Positions 8,347 to 16,762 of a DNA stretch of 64,000 bases are shown here, piece after piece. A program made the translations under genes and the position numbers. The stretch's first letter is position 1; the number at the start of each line of letters is the position of its first letter. The DNA comes from Gaiellasilicea sp963730405 (lineage in GTDB: Bacteria > Actinomycetota > Thermoleophilia > Gaiellales > Gaiellaceae), in contig CAVSRW010000001.1 of the NCBI GenBank assembly GCA_963730405.1, positions 1 to 64,000 of the forward strand. Reading direction: 5' to 3'. Below the pieces are notes generated by a model. It saw only the letters and a list, made by a program, of their open reading frames with translations. It was not told the origin of the DNA and did not search any database.

Positions 8347-9282
8347 TCACCAGATCGAACGGATCAGGGCCTCGACGTCGGCCGGCGTGACGGCGCGCGG
8401 GTTCGCCTTCGCGCCCGGTCGGGCGGCGACGGACTCGGCCACCTCGGTCGCCGCGTCCTCCGGGATGCCGAGGTCCCGGAGCCGCTCGAAGCCGCCGAGG
8501 CGCGCCAGCTCCTCGACCCTGGTGGCCGGGTGGTCGCTGCCGACCGCCTCGCCGAAGCGATTGATCGCGTCAGCGGCGACCGGCTCGTTGAAACGCAGCG
8601 CCGCCGGGAGGGTGAGCGCGTTCAGCGCACCGTGCGGCTTGCCGTAGCGCCCGCCGAGCCCCTGCGCGAGCGCATGGCCGAGCGCGAGCATGGAGCCGCC
8701 GAGCGCGGCGCCGGCGTGACACGCGCCGCGCAGCAGCTGCTCGCGGGCAGCGAGGTCGTCGGGCCGCTCGACGACCTGCGGCAGCCACTCGCTTATCAGC
8801 CGGGCGCCGGCGAGCGCATCGCGGTCGCTGTCGACCGTCCGCTCGCGGACGTAGAGCGCCTCGGCGGCGTGCGCGAGCGCGTTCAGCGCCGTGCCGACCG
8901 TCACCTCGCGCGACAGACCGAGCGTCAGCTCCGGCTCATAGACGATCGCGTGCAGGTTCGCGCCCGTGCCGCCGCCTCGCATCCTCCGCTCGGGGTCGCG
9001 GACGCCGAAGAACGACGTCCACTCGGCGCCGGAGTATGTCGTCGGCACGGACACGAGCGGCAGCCCGCTCGCCGCCGAGGCTGCCTTGGCGGTGTCGATC
9101 GCGCTGCCGCCCCCGATCGCGACGATCGCGTCGACGCCCTCGGGCACCTCGATCCGGTGCGAAGGCACCTCCTCCCAGCGGTCCCCGGCGTCCAGCACGT
9201 GGCGCCAGCGCGGGCTCGCGACCACGAGCGGCCGCTCGCCGGCCAGGGCCGGCAACTCGTCGATCCCCCAGCGGACGATCAC
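8347..9282 (-). CDS. Iron-containing alcohol dehydrogenase/maleylacetate reductase family
   Basis: A 311-residue member of the Fe-ADH/glycerol dehydrogenase superfamily. 'IVAIGGGSAIDTAKAAS' is the nucleotide-binding motif and 'VSVPTTYSGAEWTSFFG' the following strand-loop. Histidines in 'HAGAALGGSMLALGHALAQG' and 'RYGKPHGALNA' are the expected metal ligands. The 'PTTYSGAEWT' version resembles maleylacetate reductases, which finish ring-cleavage pathways, but no dioxygenase or dienelactone hydrolase is nearby, so substrate is uncertain. It lies downstream of the LysR gene, separated only by the 150-bp repeat element. Confidence 0.82.
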   Translation of the reverse strand: MIVRWGIDELPALAGERPLVVASPRWRHVLDAGDRWEEVPSHRIEVPEGVDAIVAIGGGSAIDTAKAASAASGLPLVSVPTTYSGAEWTSFFGVRDPERRMRGGGTGANLHAIVYEPELTLGLSREVTVGTALNALAHAAEALYVRERTVDSDRDALAGARLISEWLPQVVERPDDLAAREQLLRGACHAGAALGGSMLALGHALAQGLGGRYGKPHGALNALTLPAALRFNEPVAADAINRFGEAVGSDHPATRVEELARLGGFERLRDLGIPEDAATEVAESVAARPGAKANPRAVTPADVEALIRSIW

Positions 9283-9290
9283 TCGTCCTT

Positions 9291-9437
9291 CGCCTTCGGC
9301 TCAGTCCCGCGGGGGAAACCCGGTTTCCCCCGCGAGCCCCCTGCGCGCCGGCGCCACTGCTTCGCAGCGGCGCGCCCTCTCGGGGGAACCGGCCGGTTCC
9401 CCCGATCCCCCTCCTGGCGGCGCGACTTCGTCACGCC
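9291..9437. repeat. ~150-bp structured dispersed element, copy 1
   Basis: This segment matches 31237-31386 over its full length in the same orientation. Both copies begin CGCCTTCGGCTC and end GACTTCGTCACGCC. Both contain two strong hairpins built on GGGGGAA ... TTCCCCC arms and a shared internal segment with CGCTGCTTCGCA-like sequence. It exactly fills the gap between the LysR stop codon and the dehydrogenase start. It has no convincing coding potential. It is probably a non-autonomous repeat (REP/MITE-like), and could act as a terminator or mRNA-stabilising structure. Confidence 0.8.
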
Positions 9438-10330
9438 TACGACAGCTTGGTGCGCGCGAACTCGACGAAAGCGTCGGCGGCACGCGTCGGCGTCCGGCCG
9501 GTCGCCCGGGCGAGCGCGATCTCTCTCCTCGCGTCGAGGCCTTCGACCTTCGCCGCCGAGAGGGTTCCTGCCGCGAGCTCCGGCTCGACCGCCGAGCGGG
9601 AGATGAACGTGACCCCGTACCCGGCCTGGACGGCGCTCCGCACCGACTCCTGCAGCCCGAGCTCGAGCCGGACGTCGAGGTCGCGGAGCCGCGTGCCGAG
9701 CGAGCGCAGCTCGTCCTCGACGATCTGACGGACGCCGGCGCCCTCCTGCATCACGATCAGGCTCTCCTCGCGGAGCTCGTCGAGCGACACGGTCCGCCCG
9801 GCGAAGGCGTGGCCGGGCGGGCACGCCAGAATCACTTCGTCGTCGAAGAACGGCTCGAACGTGACGGCCCGGTGGCGGCGCGCCGCGCCGACGATCCCGA
9901 GCTCGAGCTCGCGCGCGGCGACACGATCGACCACGGCCTGCGTGTCCGCCACCGTCAGCACGATCCTGACGCCGGGGTGCTCGCGCTGGAACTCGCAGAG
10001 GAGCAGCGGCACCACGATCGCCGCCGGGCCGGTCGAGGCGCCGATCTGCAGCTCGCCGGTCAGCTCGCCCTCGCCCTCGCCCGCGATCTCGTCCAGGATC
10101 TGCCCCTCGAGCGTCAACAGCTTCTGGGCGCCGCGATAGAGCCGCAGGCCCGCCTCGGTCGGCTCGACGCGACGCCCTGAGCGGTCGAGCAGTTGCGTCC
10201 CGAGCCGCTTCTCGAGCGCCCGCACCTGCAGGGAGACGGCGGGCTGGGTCACTCCGAGCCGCTCGGCCGCCTGCGAGAAGCTGCGGCGCTCGACAACGGC
10301 GCAGAACGCGGCCAGCTGGCGTGTGTCCAT
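9437..10330 (-). CDS. LysR family transcriptional regulator
   Basis: A 297-residue LysR regulator of usual length. The N-terminal winged helix is 'LAAFCAVVERRSFSQAAERL' followed by 'GVTQPAVSLQVRALEKRL' and 'LLDRSGRRVEPTEAG'; the effector domain starts near residue 90 ('LTGELQIGASTGPAAIVVP'). It is divergent from the DUF354 gene with only 26 bp between starts, so the two promoters must overlap. Its likely target is the dehydrogenase gene downstream. The effector cannot be predicted. Confidence 0.92.
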   Translation of the reverse strand: MDTRQLAAFCAVVERRSFSQAAERLGVTQPAVSLQVRALEKRLGTQLLDRSGRRVEPTEAGLRLYRGAQKLLTLEGQILDEIAGEGEGELTGELQIGASTGPAAIVVPLLLCEFQREHPGVRIVLTVADTQAVVDRVAARELELGIVGAARRHRAVTFEPFFDDEVILACPPGHAFAGRTVSLDELREESLIVMQEGAGVRQIVEDELRSLGTRLRDLDVRLELGLQESVRSAVQAGYGVTFISRSAVEPELAAGTLSAAKVEGLDARREIALARATGRTPTRAADAFVEFARTKLS

Positions 10331-10356
10331 AAGCAGACCTTATAGACTCGCGCCGA

Positions 10357-11420
10357 GTGCGCGTCTGGATCGACATCACCAACTCCCCGCACGTCCTGTT
10401 CTTCCGGCCGCTGATCCGGCTGCTCGAGCGCGACGGCCACGAGGTCGAGGTGACCGCGCGCGACTTCGCCCAGACACTGGAGCTGCTCGAGCTGCACGCG
10501 ATCGCACACCACGTCGTCGGGCCCGGCCACGGGGGCGGCGGCGCGCTCGGCAAGGCCCGCGCGATGGCCGGCCGGCTCCCGCGCCTGCGCCGCTTCGCCA
10601 AACGGGGCCGCTTCGACCTCGTGCTCGCGCACGGGTCGCACGAGGCGATGCTGACGGCACGCAGCCTCCGCATCCCCGGCGCCACCTCGCACGACTACGA
10701 GTTCGCGACGCTGCAGCACCAGCTCGGGCTCCGGGCAGCGACTCGCGTCGTCTTCCCGGAGGCGATCCCGGCCGACAGGCTGGCCCGGTTCGGCGTCCGG
10801 CCGCCGAAGCTCGTCCGCTACCCGGGGCTCGAGGAGGAGTACTACCTCGCCGACTTCGAGCCCGACCGGAGTGTCCTGGAGGGGATCGACCCGGAGCGCG
10901 TGCTCGCGGTCGTCCGGACGCCGCCCGAGCTCGCCCTCTACCACCGGCACGAGAACCCGCTCTTCGGCGAGGTGCTCGAGCGCCTCGGCCGCGACGAGTC
11001 GGTGCACGCGGTCGTCCTCCCGCGCACGGCGGAGCAGCGAACGGCGATCGCCGGGCTCGGCCTGCCGTCGCTCCAGGTCGCGGAGCACGTGGTCGACGCG
11101 CAGAGCCTCGTCGCCCTCGCCGACCTCGTCGTCTCGGCCGGCGGGACGATGAACCGCGAAGCGGCCGCGCTCGGCACCCCCGTCTACACGACGTTCGCCG
11201 GGCATCTCGGCGCCGTCGACGAGGCGCTGATCCGGGACGGACGGCTCCGCCCGCTCGCGTCGGCCGCCGAGATCGACGTGCGCAAGCGCAACCGGGCCGC
11301 GGCGCCCGCGTGCGCCGGGACCCCCGGCTGCTGCTCGAGCTGCTCGCTCCGGGCGGGCATAAGATCGCGCAGACACCCAGCTGGGCCAAAGGGGGCCTCA
11401 CATGCGGAAACGTCACGTGA
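10357..11420 (+). CDS. DUF354 glycosyltransferase-like protein, 3' frameshift
   Basis: This matches the DUF354 family, GT-B fold proteins related to UDP-GlcNAc epimerases and MurG-like transferases. N-terminal 'RVWIDITNSPHVLFFRPL' is the family signature, followed by 'HGSHEAMLTARSLRIPG' and 'GLEEEYYLADFEPDRSVL'. A second Rossmann half has 'DLVVSAGGTMNREAAALGTP', the nucleotide-sugar-binding loop. The frame fails near 11298. A shifted frame gives the expected ending 'ARVRRDPRLLLELLAPGG' and runs to 11420. It starts with GTG 10357, with almost no leader, and is divergent from the LysR gene. The acceptor is unknown; the surrounding genes suggest surface polysaccharide work. Confidence 0.8.
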
Positions 11421-11626
11421 TCGCCGTGCTCGCGGCCGGCCTGCGACATTCGACGAGCAGCGGCTGCGACAGCGCAGCCCCGGGTTCAAGACGAGTCGCG
11501 GCCGATGATCGAACCCGTCGACCGGGCGACTACGGGGCGATCATCCGGTCGGCGATCACCGTCATCACGGTACAGTGCGAGTCGATCGAAGGGATCTCGC
11601 CGCCGCGAACGGCAAGGGCACGTTGA
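11402..11626 (+). pseudogene. 5' fragment of a lost exported-protein gene
   Basis: A well-placed ribosome binding site (AAAGGGGG) precedes an ATG at 11402 encoding 'MRKRHVIAVLAAG', the start of a signal peptide. After about 13 codons the sequence loses any protein-like character ('TSSGCDSAAPGSRR'). With the truncated PhoX gene converging from the right, this looks like a deletion or rearrangement junction. The 11440-11660 stretch shows nothing else recognisable. Confidence 0.4.
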
Positions 11627-11670
11627 GCCCTACGCAGCCACGAGAGTTCGACGCCCGTGTCCTGTACACT

Positions 11671-12942
11671 TCAACCAGGCGACGCAGACCGGAGCGGCTC
11701 CCGATCACGACCGCTGCGGACAAGTGACGTTGTCCGGAAATCGGGTGGCGTCCTGACGGCCCGAGCGACTCGAAGATCAACTGCAGCTTCTGCGAACCTC
11801 GCCACGATGGTGCACGCCCAGATCTGCCCGCTGCCGTTGCCGAACGCGGAGTCTGCGATCGGGCCGAAGCTCGTCTCGGCAGGCCCGCCGCCCTGCGTGC
11901 AGCAGAAGTAGATGGTGCCGCGGTCGTAGACACACCCTTCGATCCGTGAGAACCACGCGGCACCCTGCTCCTGCCCCTGTTTGCCGACGAAGTTGATCGC
12001 ATCGTTGTTGGTCGTCGGCGCCGGCTGACCCGGCGTGTACGGGAAGACGACGTCGGGCTGGTCGATGTCGACCCAGGTCACGTCGTACGTGGCGCGCTGG
12101 TGCTGCGCCGCGGCCAGGTTGGCGTTCCACTGTCCGGTCACCGCGAGCATCTGGAGCCGCCCGCCGTCGGCGAGCTCGCCGCTCTCCATCGGGTTCTCCG
12201 GCGGGATGTACCGGTAGAAGCCGGACGGGAAGCCGAAGTTGTCCTCCGTCAGGTAGAGGATCCCCTCGGCCGGATCGAACGCGACCGCCTCGTGCGCGAA
12301 CCGGCCTGCGCTGCGGATCGGCGTCCGGTTCGACTGCCCGCCCGCCGGCACCTCGAAGATGTACCCGTGCGGCTGCGTCAGGGTCGTGTTGAGCGCACCG
12401 GTGAAGTCCGCGCCGACATCGGGGCCGTTCACCGTCTCCTCACACGTGATCCAGCTGCCCCACGGCATCCGGCCGCCCATGCAGTTCATCTGGGTGCCGT
12501 TCAGGCTCGTGAACGACTCGTAGACGTTGCCCTGGCCGTCCACGAGCGCAGTCGTCGTCCCGCCTGCCGTCCTGGCGTCGTACGGTGTGCCCGGCCCGAA
12601 TGCCGCAGCAGGCCCGTTCACCTCGTGGTTTCGCACGATCCAGACCTTGCCCTCGGGACCCGGAAAAGCCGCCATGCCGTCGTGCCGGCCCGGCAGCACC
12701 GTCCCGTCGCCGAGCGTGACGGCCGGGCCGTCGGTGTCGTGGAACGAGCGGTACTCGAAGCCTTCGGGCAGGTGCAGGCGCACCTTGCCGTCCCGAAGGT
12801 CCGCGACTGGGCCCAGCGTGCGGAAGCCGGGTGACGCCTCGGCGCTCGCGACGATGTCCGCAAAGGGCCAGAGCGCCGCACCCCCCGTCGCGACAGCTAC
12901 CCGCTGGAGAAACGTGCGCCGATCGACCGCCTTCGTGGCCAT
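11671..12942 (-). CDS. PhoX-like DUF839 Tat-exported protein, 3' end damaged
   Basis: A secreted beta-propeller phosphatase-like protein (PhoX/DUF839). The N-terminus has a twin-arginine signal: 'DRRTFLQRVAVATGGAAL'. The mature part shows 'LHLPEGFEYRSF', 'RNHEVNGPA', 'GTTTALVDGQGNVYESF', 'GSWITCEETVNGPD', 'GRFAHEAVAFDPAEGILYL' and 'YFCCTQGGGPAE', which are PhoX-type calcium/iron-site segments. The start has a strong GGGGAGGGG site. After 'NGSGQIWA' near 11810 the frame is lost. Family-like 'KLQLIFES' and 'FPDNVTCP' appear in other frames, and then the sequence ends, so roughly the last 60-80 residues are missing or scrambled. Confidence 0.8.
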   Translation of the reverse strand: MATKAVDRRTFLQRVAVATGGAALWPFADIVASAEASPGFRTLGPVADLRDGKVRLHLPEGFEYRSFHDTDGPAVTLGDGTVLPGRHDGMAAFPGPEGKVWIVRNHEVNGPAAAFGPGTPYDARTAGGTTTALVDGQGNVYESFTSLNGTQMNCMGGRMPWGSWITCEETVNGPDVGADFTGALNTTLTQPHGYIFEVPAGGQSNRTPIRSAGRFAHEAVAFDPAEGILYLTEDNFGFPSGFYRYIPPENPMESGELADGGRLQMLAVTGQWNANLAAAQHQRATYDVTWVDIDQPDVVFPYTPGQPAPTTNNDAINFVGKQGQEQGAAWFSRIEGCVYDRGTIYFCCTQGGGPAETSFGPIADSAFGNGSGQIWACTIVARFAEAAVDLRVARAVRTPPDFRTTSLVRSGRDREPLRSASPG

Positions 12943-12978
12943 ATCCCCTCCCCTTTCTCGTGGGTCGTCGCCGCGACC

Positions 12979-14889
12979 CTAACCCAGCGGGCGCCGCGCG
13001 CCTAGCGCTCGCCGGTGCTCGCTGCGTCGGATCTCGGCCGCGACGGACTGCGGCTCCCGCACGATCGCGGCCAGCCGGCCGACGAGCTCGAGCGTGTCGC
13101 CCTCGTCGACGAGGCGCTCCAGCTCGTCGAGCTTGCCCTCGAGCCACGCGCGCTCGACCGGCATCACGTCGAGGGCGACGATCTTGGGGTGCGTCGTCGG
13201 CTTCCACGTCTCGCCCTCCGCGAACAGCTCCTCGTGGATCTTCTCGCCCGGGCGGGCGCCGATGTACGTGATCTCGATGTCCCGGTCGGGCTCCTTGCCG
13301 GAGAGGCGGATCATGTTGCGGGCCAGGTCGACGATCCTGATCGGCTCGCCCATGTCGAGGACGAGGATCCGGCCGCGGCCGCCGATCGCACCGGCCTGGA
13401 TCACGAGCGCGACCGCCTCCGGGATCGTCATGAAGAACCGCGTCATCTCGGCGTCCGTGACCGTGACCGGGCCGCCGCGCTCGATCTGGCGGCGGAAGAG
13501 CGGGATCACGCTTCCGGCCGAGTTGAGCACGTTGCCGAACCGCACCGCGACGAACTTCGTCGGCACGTCGTCGCGCTCGCCGTGCGAGCCCACGATCCAC
13601 TCGCAGAGCGTCTTCGTCTGTCCGTAGACGCTGTACGGGTTGAGCGCCTTGTCGGTGGAGACGAGGACGAACCGCTCGACGCCGTGCCGGATCGAGGCGT
13701 CCGCGACGTTCCTCGTCCCGACGACGTTGTTCGCGACCGAGACGAGCGGGTTCGCCTCCATCAGCGGCACATGCTTGTACGCGGCCGCATGGAAGACGAC
13801 GTCGGGGCGGTAGCGCTCGAAGATCTCGTCCAGCCTGCGGCGGTCGCGCACGTCGGCGAGGACGGGGACGCAGGCGCTGAAACGGCGCTCGTCGACGAGC
13901 TCGCGCTCGATCTCGAAGAGCGAGCTCTCCGCCTGGTCGAACATCACGATCCGCTTCGGCTCCGTGCGTGAGAGCTGGCGGCACAGCTCTGAGCCGATCG
14001 AGCCGCCGGCGCCGGTGACCAGCACGACCTTGTCCTTCACGTACGAGGCGATCGCGTCGACATCGACCTCGACGGGCTCGCGCCCGAGCAGGTCTTCGAC
14101 CTCGACGGGCCGGACCTGCCTCGCCAGGTCGAGATCGCCGGCGATCAGCTCGTTCAGGCCCGGGAGCGTCTTGACGGGCACGTTCTGGGCACGTGCCATC
14201 TCGACGATCCGCGCGCGCTGGTCGCCCGACGCCGATGGGATCGCGATCAGAAGCTCGTCCGGGCGGCGGTCGCGGAGCAGATGCGGCAGCTCGTCGCTCG
14301 TCCCGAGCACACGGATCCCGTGCAGCCGCATGTTCTTCTTGCGCGGGTCGTCGTCGATCAGGCCGATCGGCGTGTAGCCGAGGCCGGGCGTGCGCAGGAT
14401 CTCCTTCAGCATCAGCTGCGCCGCATCGCCCGCGCCGACGACGATCACCTCCTTGCCGCGCGCGACGATCGATCTGCCCTGCGGCCGCTCGATGATCGTC
14501 CGCGCCAGCATGCGCGAGCCGGCGACGAGCGCCAGGGTCAGGAGGGCGTCGATCGCCCAGACGGTGCGCGGCACGTCGGCGGCGTGGACGTCGAAGAAGC
14601 TGAAGACGAGGAACGTGACGAGCGAGGCCGCGAGCACGCCTCGGGCGGCACCCCACATGTCCCGCGTCGAGACGTAGCGCCACCAGCGGTTGTAGAAGCC
14701 GAAGAGCGCGAAGACGCCGAGCTTGATCGCGGCGACCAGGCCGAGGATCTCCCAGGAGACGTACTTCTCGTAGTAGACCGGGAGGTCGGTGTCGAAGCGC
14801 AGCCGGAACGCGAAGTACCAGGCCGCGACCACGATCACGAGGTCGGCCGCGAGCTGCGGCAGCCGGTGCCGGTTGATCGGGGTCCTCAC
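12979..14889 (-). CDS. Membrane-anchored nucleoside-diphosphate-sugar dehydratase/epimerase (CapD/PglF type)
   Basis: A 636-residue polysaccharide biosynthesis protein. Four transmembrane helices (about residues 10-120) are followed by a CoA-binding-like domain with 'GKEVIVVGAGDAAQLMLKEIL'. A second Rossmann domain begins 'VVLVTGAGGSIGSELCRQLS' (GxGGSIG, NAD site) and contains 'FHAAAYKHVPLMEANP', 'FVLVSTDKALNPYSVYGQTK' and 'EMTRFFMTIPEAVALV'. This is the WbpM/CapD/PglF architecture; the family makes 4-keto-6-deoxy UDP-HexNAc. It overlaps the upstream aminotransferase gene by 4 nt (GTGA), which would aminate that 4-keto sugar, so the pair probably makes a bacillosamine- or viosamine-like amino sugar. 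Confidence 0.93.
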   Translation of the reverse strand: MRTPINRHRLPQLAADLVIVVAAWYFAFRLRFDTDLPVYYEKYVSWEILGLVAAIKLGVFALFGFYNRWWRYVSTRDMWGAARGVLAASLVTFLVFSFFDVHAADVPRTVWAIDALLTLALVAGSRMLARTIIERPQGRSIVARGKEVIVVGAGDAAQLMLKEILRTPGLGYTPIGLIDDDPRKKNMRLHGIRVLGTSDELPHLLRDRRPDELLIAIPSASGDQRARIVEMARAQNVPVKTLPGLNELIAGDLDLARQVRPVEVEDLLGREPVEVDVDAIASYVKDKVVLVTGAGGSIGSELCRQLSRTEPKRIVMFDQAESSLFEIERELVDERRFSACVPVLADVRDRRRLDEIFERYRPDVVFHAAAYKHVPLMEANPLVSVANNVVGTRNVADASIRHGVERFVLVSTDKALNPYSVYGQTKTLCEWIVGSHGERDDVPTKFVAVRFGNVLNSAGSVIPLFRRQIERGGPVTVTDAEMTRFFMTIPEAVALVIQAGAIGGRGRILVLDMGEPIRIVDLARNMIRLSGKEPDRDIEITYIGARPGEKIHEELFAEGETWKPTTHPKIVALDVMPVERAWLEGKLDELERLVDEGDTLELVGRLAAIVREPQSVAAEIRRSEHRRALGARRPLG

Positions 14890-15971
14890 CGGGCGGTGGC
14901 CACGCCGACGGCGTCCAGGACGGTCGAGACGACGCGCTCCTGCACCTCCGCGTCGATCCCGCCCCAGAGCGGCAGCGCCAGGTTCTCGGCGGCGGCCCTC
15001 TCCGTCTCCGGCAGCGAGCCGGGCTCCCAGCCGAGGTGGCGCAGCGCGGGCTGCAGGTGGAGCGGCGTCACGTAGTACGCGGCGGAGGCGATCTCGCGCT
15101 CCGCGAGAGCGGCCGCGATCCGGTCGCGGTCGGGCGAGCGGACGACGTACATGTGGTAGACGTGGCCCGGCGCGTCCGGAGGGAGCTCGACGGCGTCGCC
15201 GAGGCCGAGCTCCGCGTAGCGCGCCGCTCCCTCCCGACGGGAGGCGTTCCAGCCCGCGAGGTGAGGCAGCGAGATGCGCAGGAACGCCGCCTGGAGCGCG
15301 TCCAGCCGCGAGTTCGTCCCGATCAGCTCGAAGGTCTTCTTGTCGCGCGAGCCGTGGAAGCGCAGCATCCGGACCCGTTCGGCCACCTCGTCGTCGGTCG
15401 CCGCGACCAGGCCACCGTCACCGAGTGCGAACAGGTTCTTGGTCGGGAAGAAGCTGAACGTGGACGCGACGCCGGTCGTCGCCACCCCTTCGGCCCCGAA
15501 GGCCTGGGCGGCGTCCTCGAGCAGCGGCAGGCCGAACGCGGCGAGCTCCGCGAGCGGCGCCGGCCGGCCGAAGAGGTGCACCGGCACGATCGCCTTCGTC
15601 CGCGGTCCGATCCGGCGCTCGACCTCGTCAGGATCGAGATTCAGCGTCACAGGGTCGATGTCGGCGAAGACGGGGGTCGCGCCCGCGCGGGCGATCGCCT
15701 CTGCGGTCGCGTAGAAGGTGAACGAGGGACAGATCACCTCGTCGCCGGCCCCGACTCCCATCGCCTCGAGGGCGAGCACGAGCGCGTCGGTGCCGTTGGC
15801 GACCCCGATCGCATGCGGGACGCCGAGGTACGCGGCTGCCTCCTCCTCGAACGCCTGCACCTCGGGGCCGAAGATGAAGCGGCCCGACTCGACGACGCGC
15901 TCGAAGGCTTCCCGGAACTCGGGGATCAGGGGCGCGTACTGCGCCTTGACGTCGACGAGATCGATCTTCAC
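14886..15971 (-). CDS. DegT/DnrJ/EryC1/StrS sugar aminotransferase
   Basis: A PLP-dependent 3- or 4-keto-sugar aminotransferase of normal length (361 residues). Motifs are 'VKAQYAPLIPEFREA', 'GRFIFGPEVQAFEEEAAAYL', 'AIGVANGTDALVLALEA', 'VICPSFTFYATAEAI', 'LPLLEDAAQAFGA' with the PLP-ring Asp, 'FSFFPTKNLFALGDGGL' with the Schiff-base lysine, and 'GTNSRLDALQAAFLRI'. Its product feeds surface glycan synthesis with the dehydratase encoded by the overlapping downstream gene. The exact sugar position cannot be read from sequence. Confidence 0.93.
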   Translation of the reverse strand: MKIDLVDVKAQYAPLIPEFREAFERVVESGRFIFGPEVQAFEEEAAAYLGVPHAIGVANGTDALVLALEAMGVGAGDEVICPSFTFYATAEAIARAGATPVFADIDPVTLNLDPDEVERRIGPRTKAIVPVHLFGRPAPLAELAAFGLPLLEDAAQAFGAEGVATTGVASTFSFFPTKNLFALGDGGLVAATDDEVAERVRMLRFHGSRDKKTFELIGTNSRLDALQAAFLRISLPHLAGWNASRREGAARYAELGLGDAVELPPDAPGHVYHMYVVRSPDRDRIAAALAEREIASAAYYVTPLHLQPALRHLGWEPGSLPETERAAAENLALPLWGGIDAEVQERVVSTVLDAVGVATAR

Positions 15972-15983
15972 GGCCGAAGGAGT

Positions 15984-16667
15984 CTAGCGGGGCTCGGTTG
16001 CGGGCTTCCCCCGCCTGCGCACGTACTTCCAGCCCAGCCAGACGGCCCCTGCAACGAGCAGCGCCAGCACCGTGTAGTCGACGTAGTGGAAGCCGTGGTG
16101 GAACTCCTCCCACTGGCTCCCGAGCGCCCAGCCCACGCCGGCGAGGCCGAAGCACCAGATCGCGGAGCCGAGCAGCGTCAGCACGGTGTAGCGCCGGAGC
16201 GGCGCCTCGAAGACGCCCGCCGGGATCGAGACGAAGGAGCGAACGACCGGCGTCAGCCGGCCGAGGAAGACCGCCCAGTCCTCCCAGCGCTCGAACCAGC
16301 GCTCCGCCCGCTCGAGCTTCTCCTCACTCAGGTGCAACCAGCGGCCGTGCCGCTCGAGGAGCGGCCGGCCGCCGTGCAGGCCGATCCACCAGCCCCCGAT
16401 CGCGCCGAGCGTGTAGCCGATCGTGCCTGCGAGCGCGACGGCGAGGAACGCCGGGAAGCCCGACTCGATCGTCCGGCCGAAGAGCACGACGTCCTGGCCG
16501 GCGAAGGCGCCGGCCGCGACCGCGCCGCCGTAGACCATCACCGGCTCGCTCGCCGCCGGGAAGACGGCGTCGATCAGCATGAGCAGGAAGACGGCGTAGA
16601 GCCCGTAGTCGCCGACCACGGTCGTGAGGAGATCGGTGATCTCCGACAGGATCGACGCGACCGGCAC
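15984..16667 (-). CDS. DedA/SNARE-associated family membrane protein
   Basis: A 227-residue DedA protein, the family implicated in undecaprenyl-phosphate or phospholipid flipping. Visible features are an N-terminal helix 'YGLYAVFLLMLIDAVFP', a 'GAIGGWWIGLHGGRPLL' re-entrant segment, the 'FLGRLTPVVRSFVSIPAGV' motif with the conserved arginines, and the C-terminal helices 'VLTLLGSAIWCFGLAGVG' and 'VLALLVAGAVWLGWKY'. Start is GTG 16667. It is 13 nt upstream of the DegT gene and probably in the same transcript. Confidence 0.9.
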   Translation of the reverse strand: MPVASILSEITDLLTTVVGDYGLYAVFLLMLIDAVFPAASEPVMVYGGAVAAGAFAGQDVVLFGRTIESGFPAFLAVALAGTIGYTLGAIGGWWIGLHGGRPLLERHGRWLHLSEEKLERAERWFERWEDWAVFLGRLTPVVRSFVSIPAGVFEAPLRRYTVLTLLGSAIWCFGLAGVGWALGSQWEEFHHGFHYVDYTVLALLVAGAVWLGWKYVRRRGKPATEPR

Positions 16668-16680
16668 CCGCGGAGGTTAG

Positions 16681-16748
16681 CCCCTGGGCCGCAAAGCGGC
16701 CCCTTCAGGGGTCTTGCGCGATGGGCATCCGCTTCCGCGGATGGCCAT
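16681..16748. terminator. Two strong adjacent hairpins
   Basis: Between the phosphodiester glycosidase stop and the DedA start are two stem-loops. The first has outer arms CCCCTG/CAGGGG and inner arms GGGCCGC/GCGGCCC around AAA (16681-16711). The second has 12-bp arms (16721-16732 and 16737-16748) around TTCC with one mismatch. There is no T-run, as is common in high-GC actinobacteria. A terminator role is inferred from position; it could also be a dispersed repeat seen here once. Confidence 0.5.
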
Positions 16749-16762
16749 CCTGCGCCAACAGC

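Noticed and set aside
9301..9483. Small gene inside the 150-bp element
   Set aside because: The open frame comes from GC-rich hairpin sequence, and no ribosome site or protein-like pattern is present.
8326..9606. Long plus-strand ORF opposite the Fe-ADH gene
   Set aside because: It is a high-GC antisense shadow with arginine-rich, non-family sequence; the minus-strand gene has clear motifs. The same holds for many other long opposite-strand ORFs in the window.
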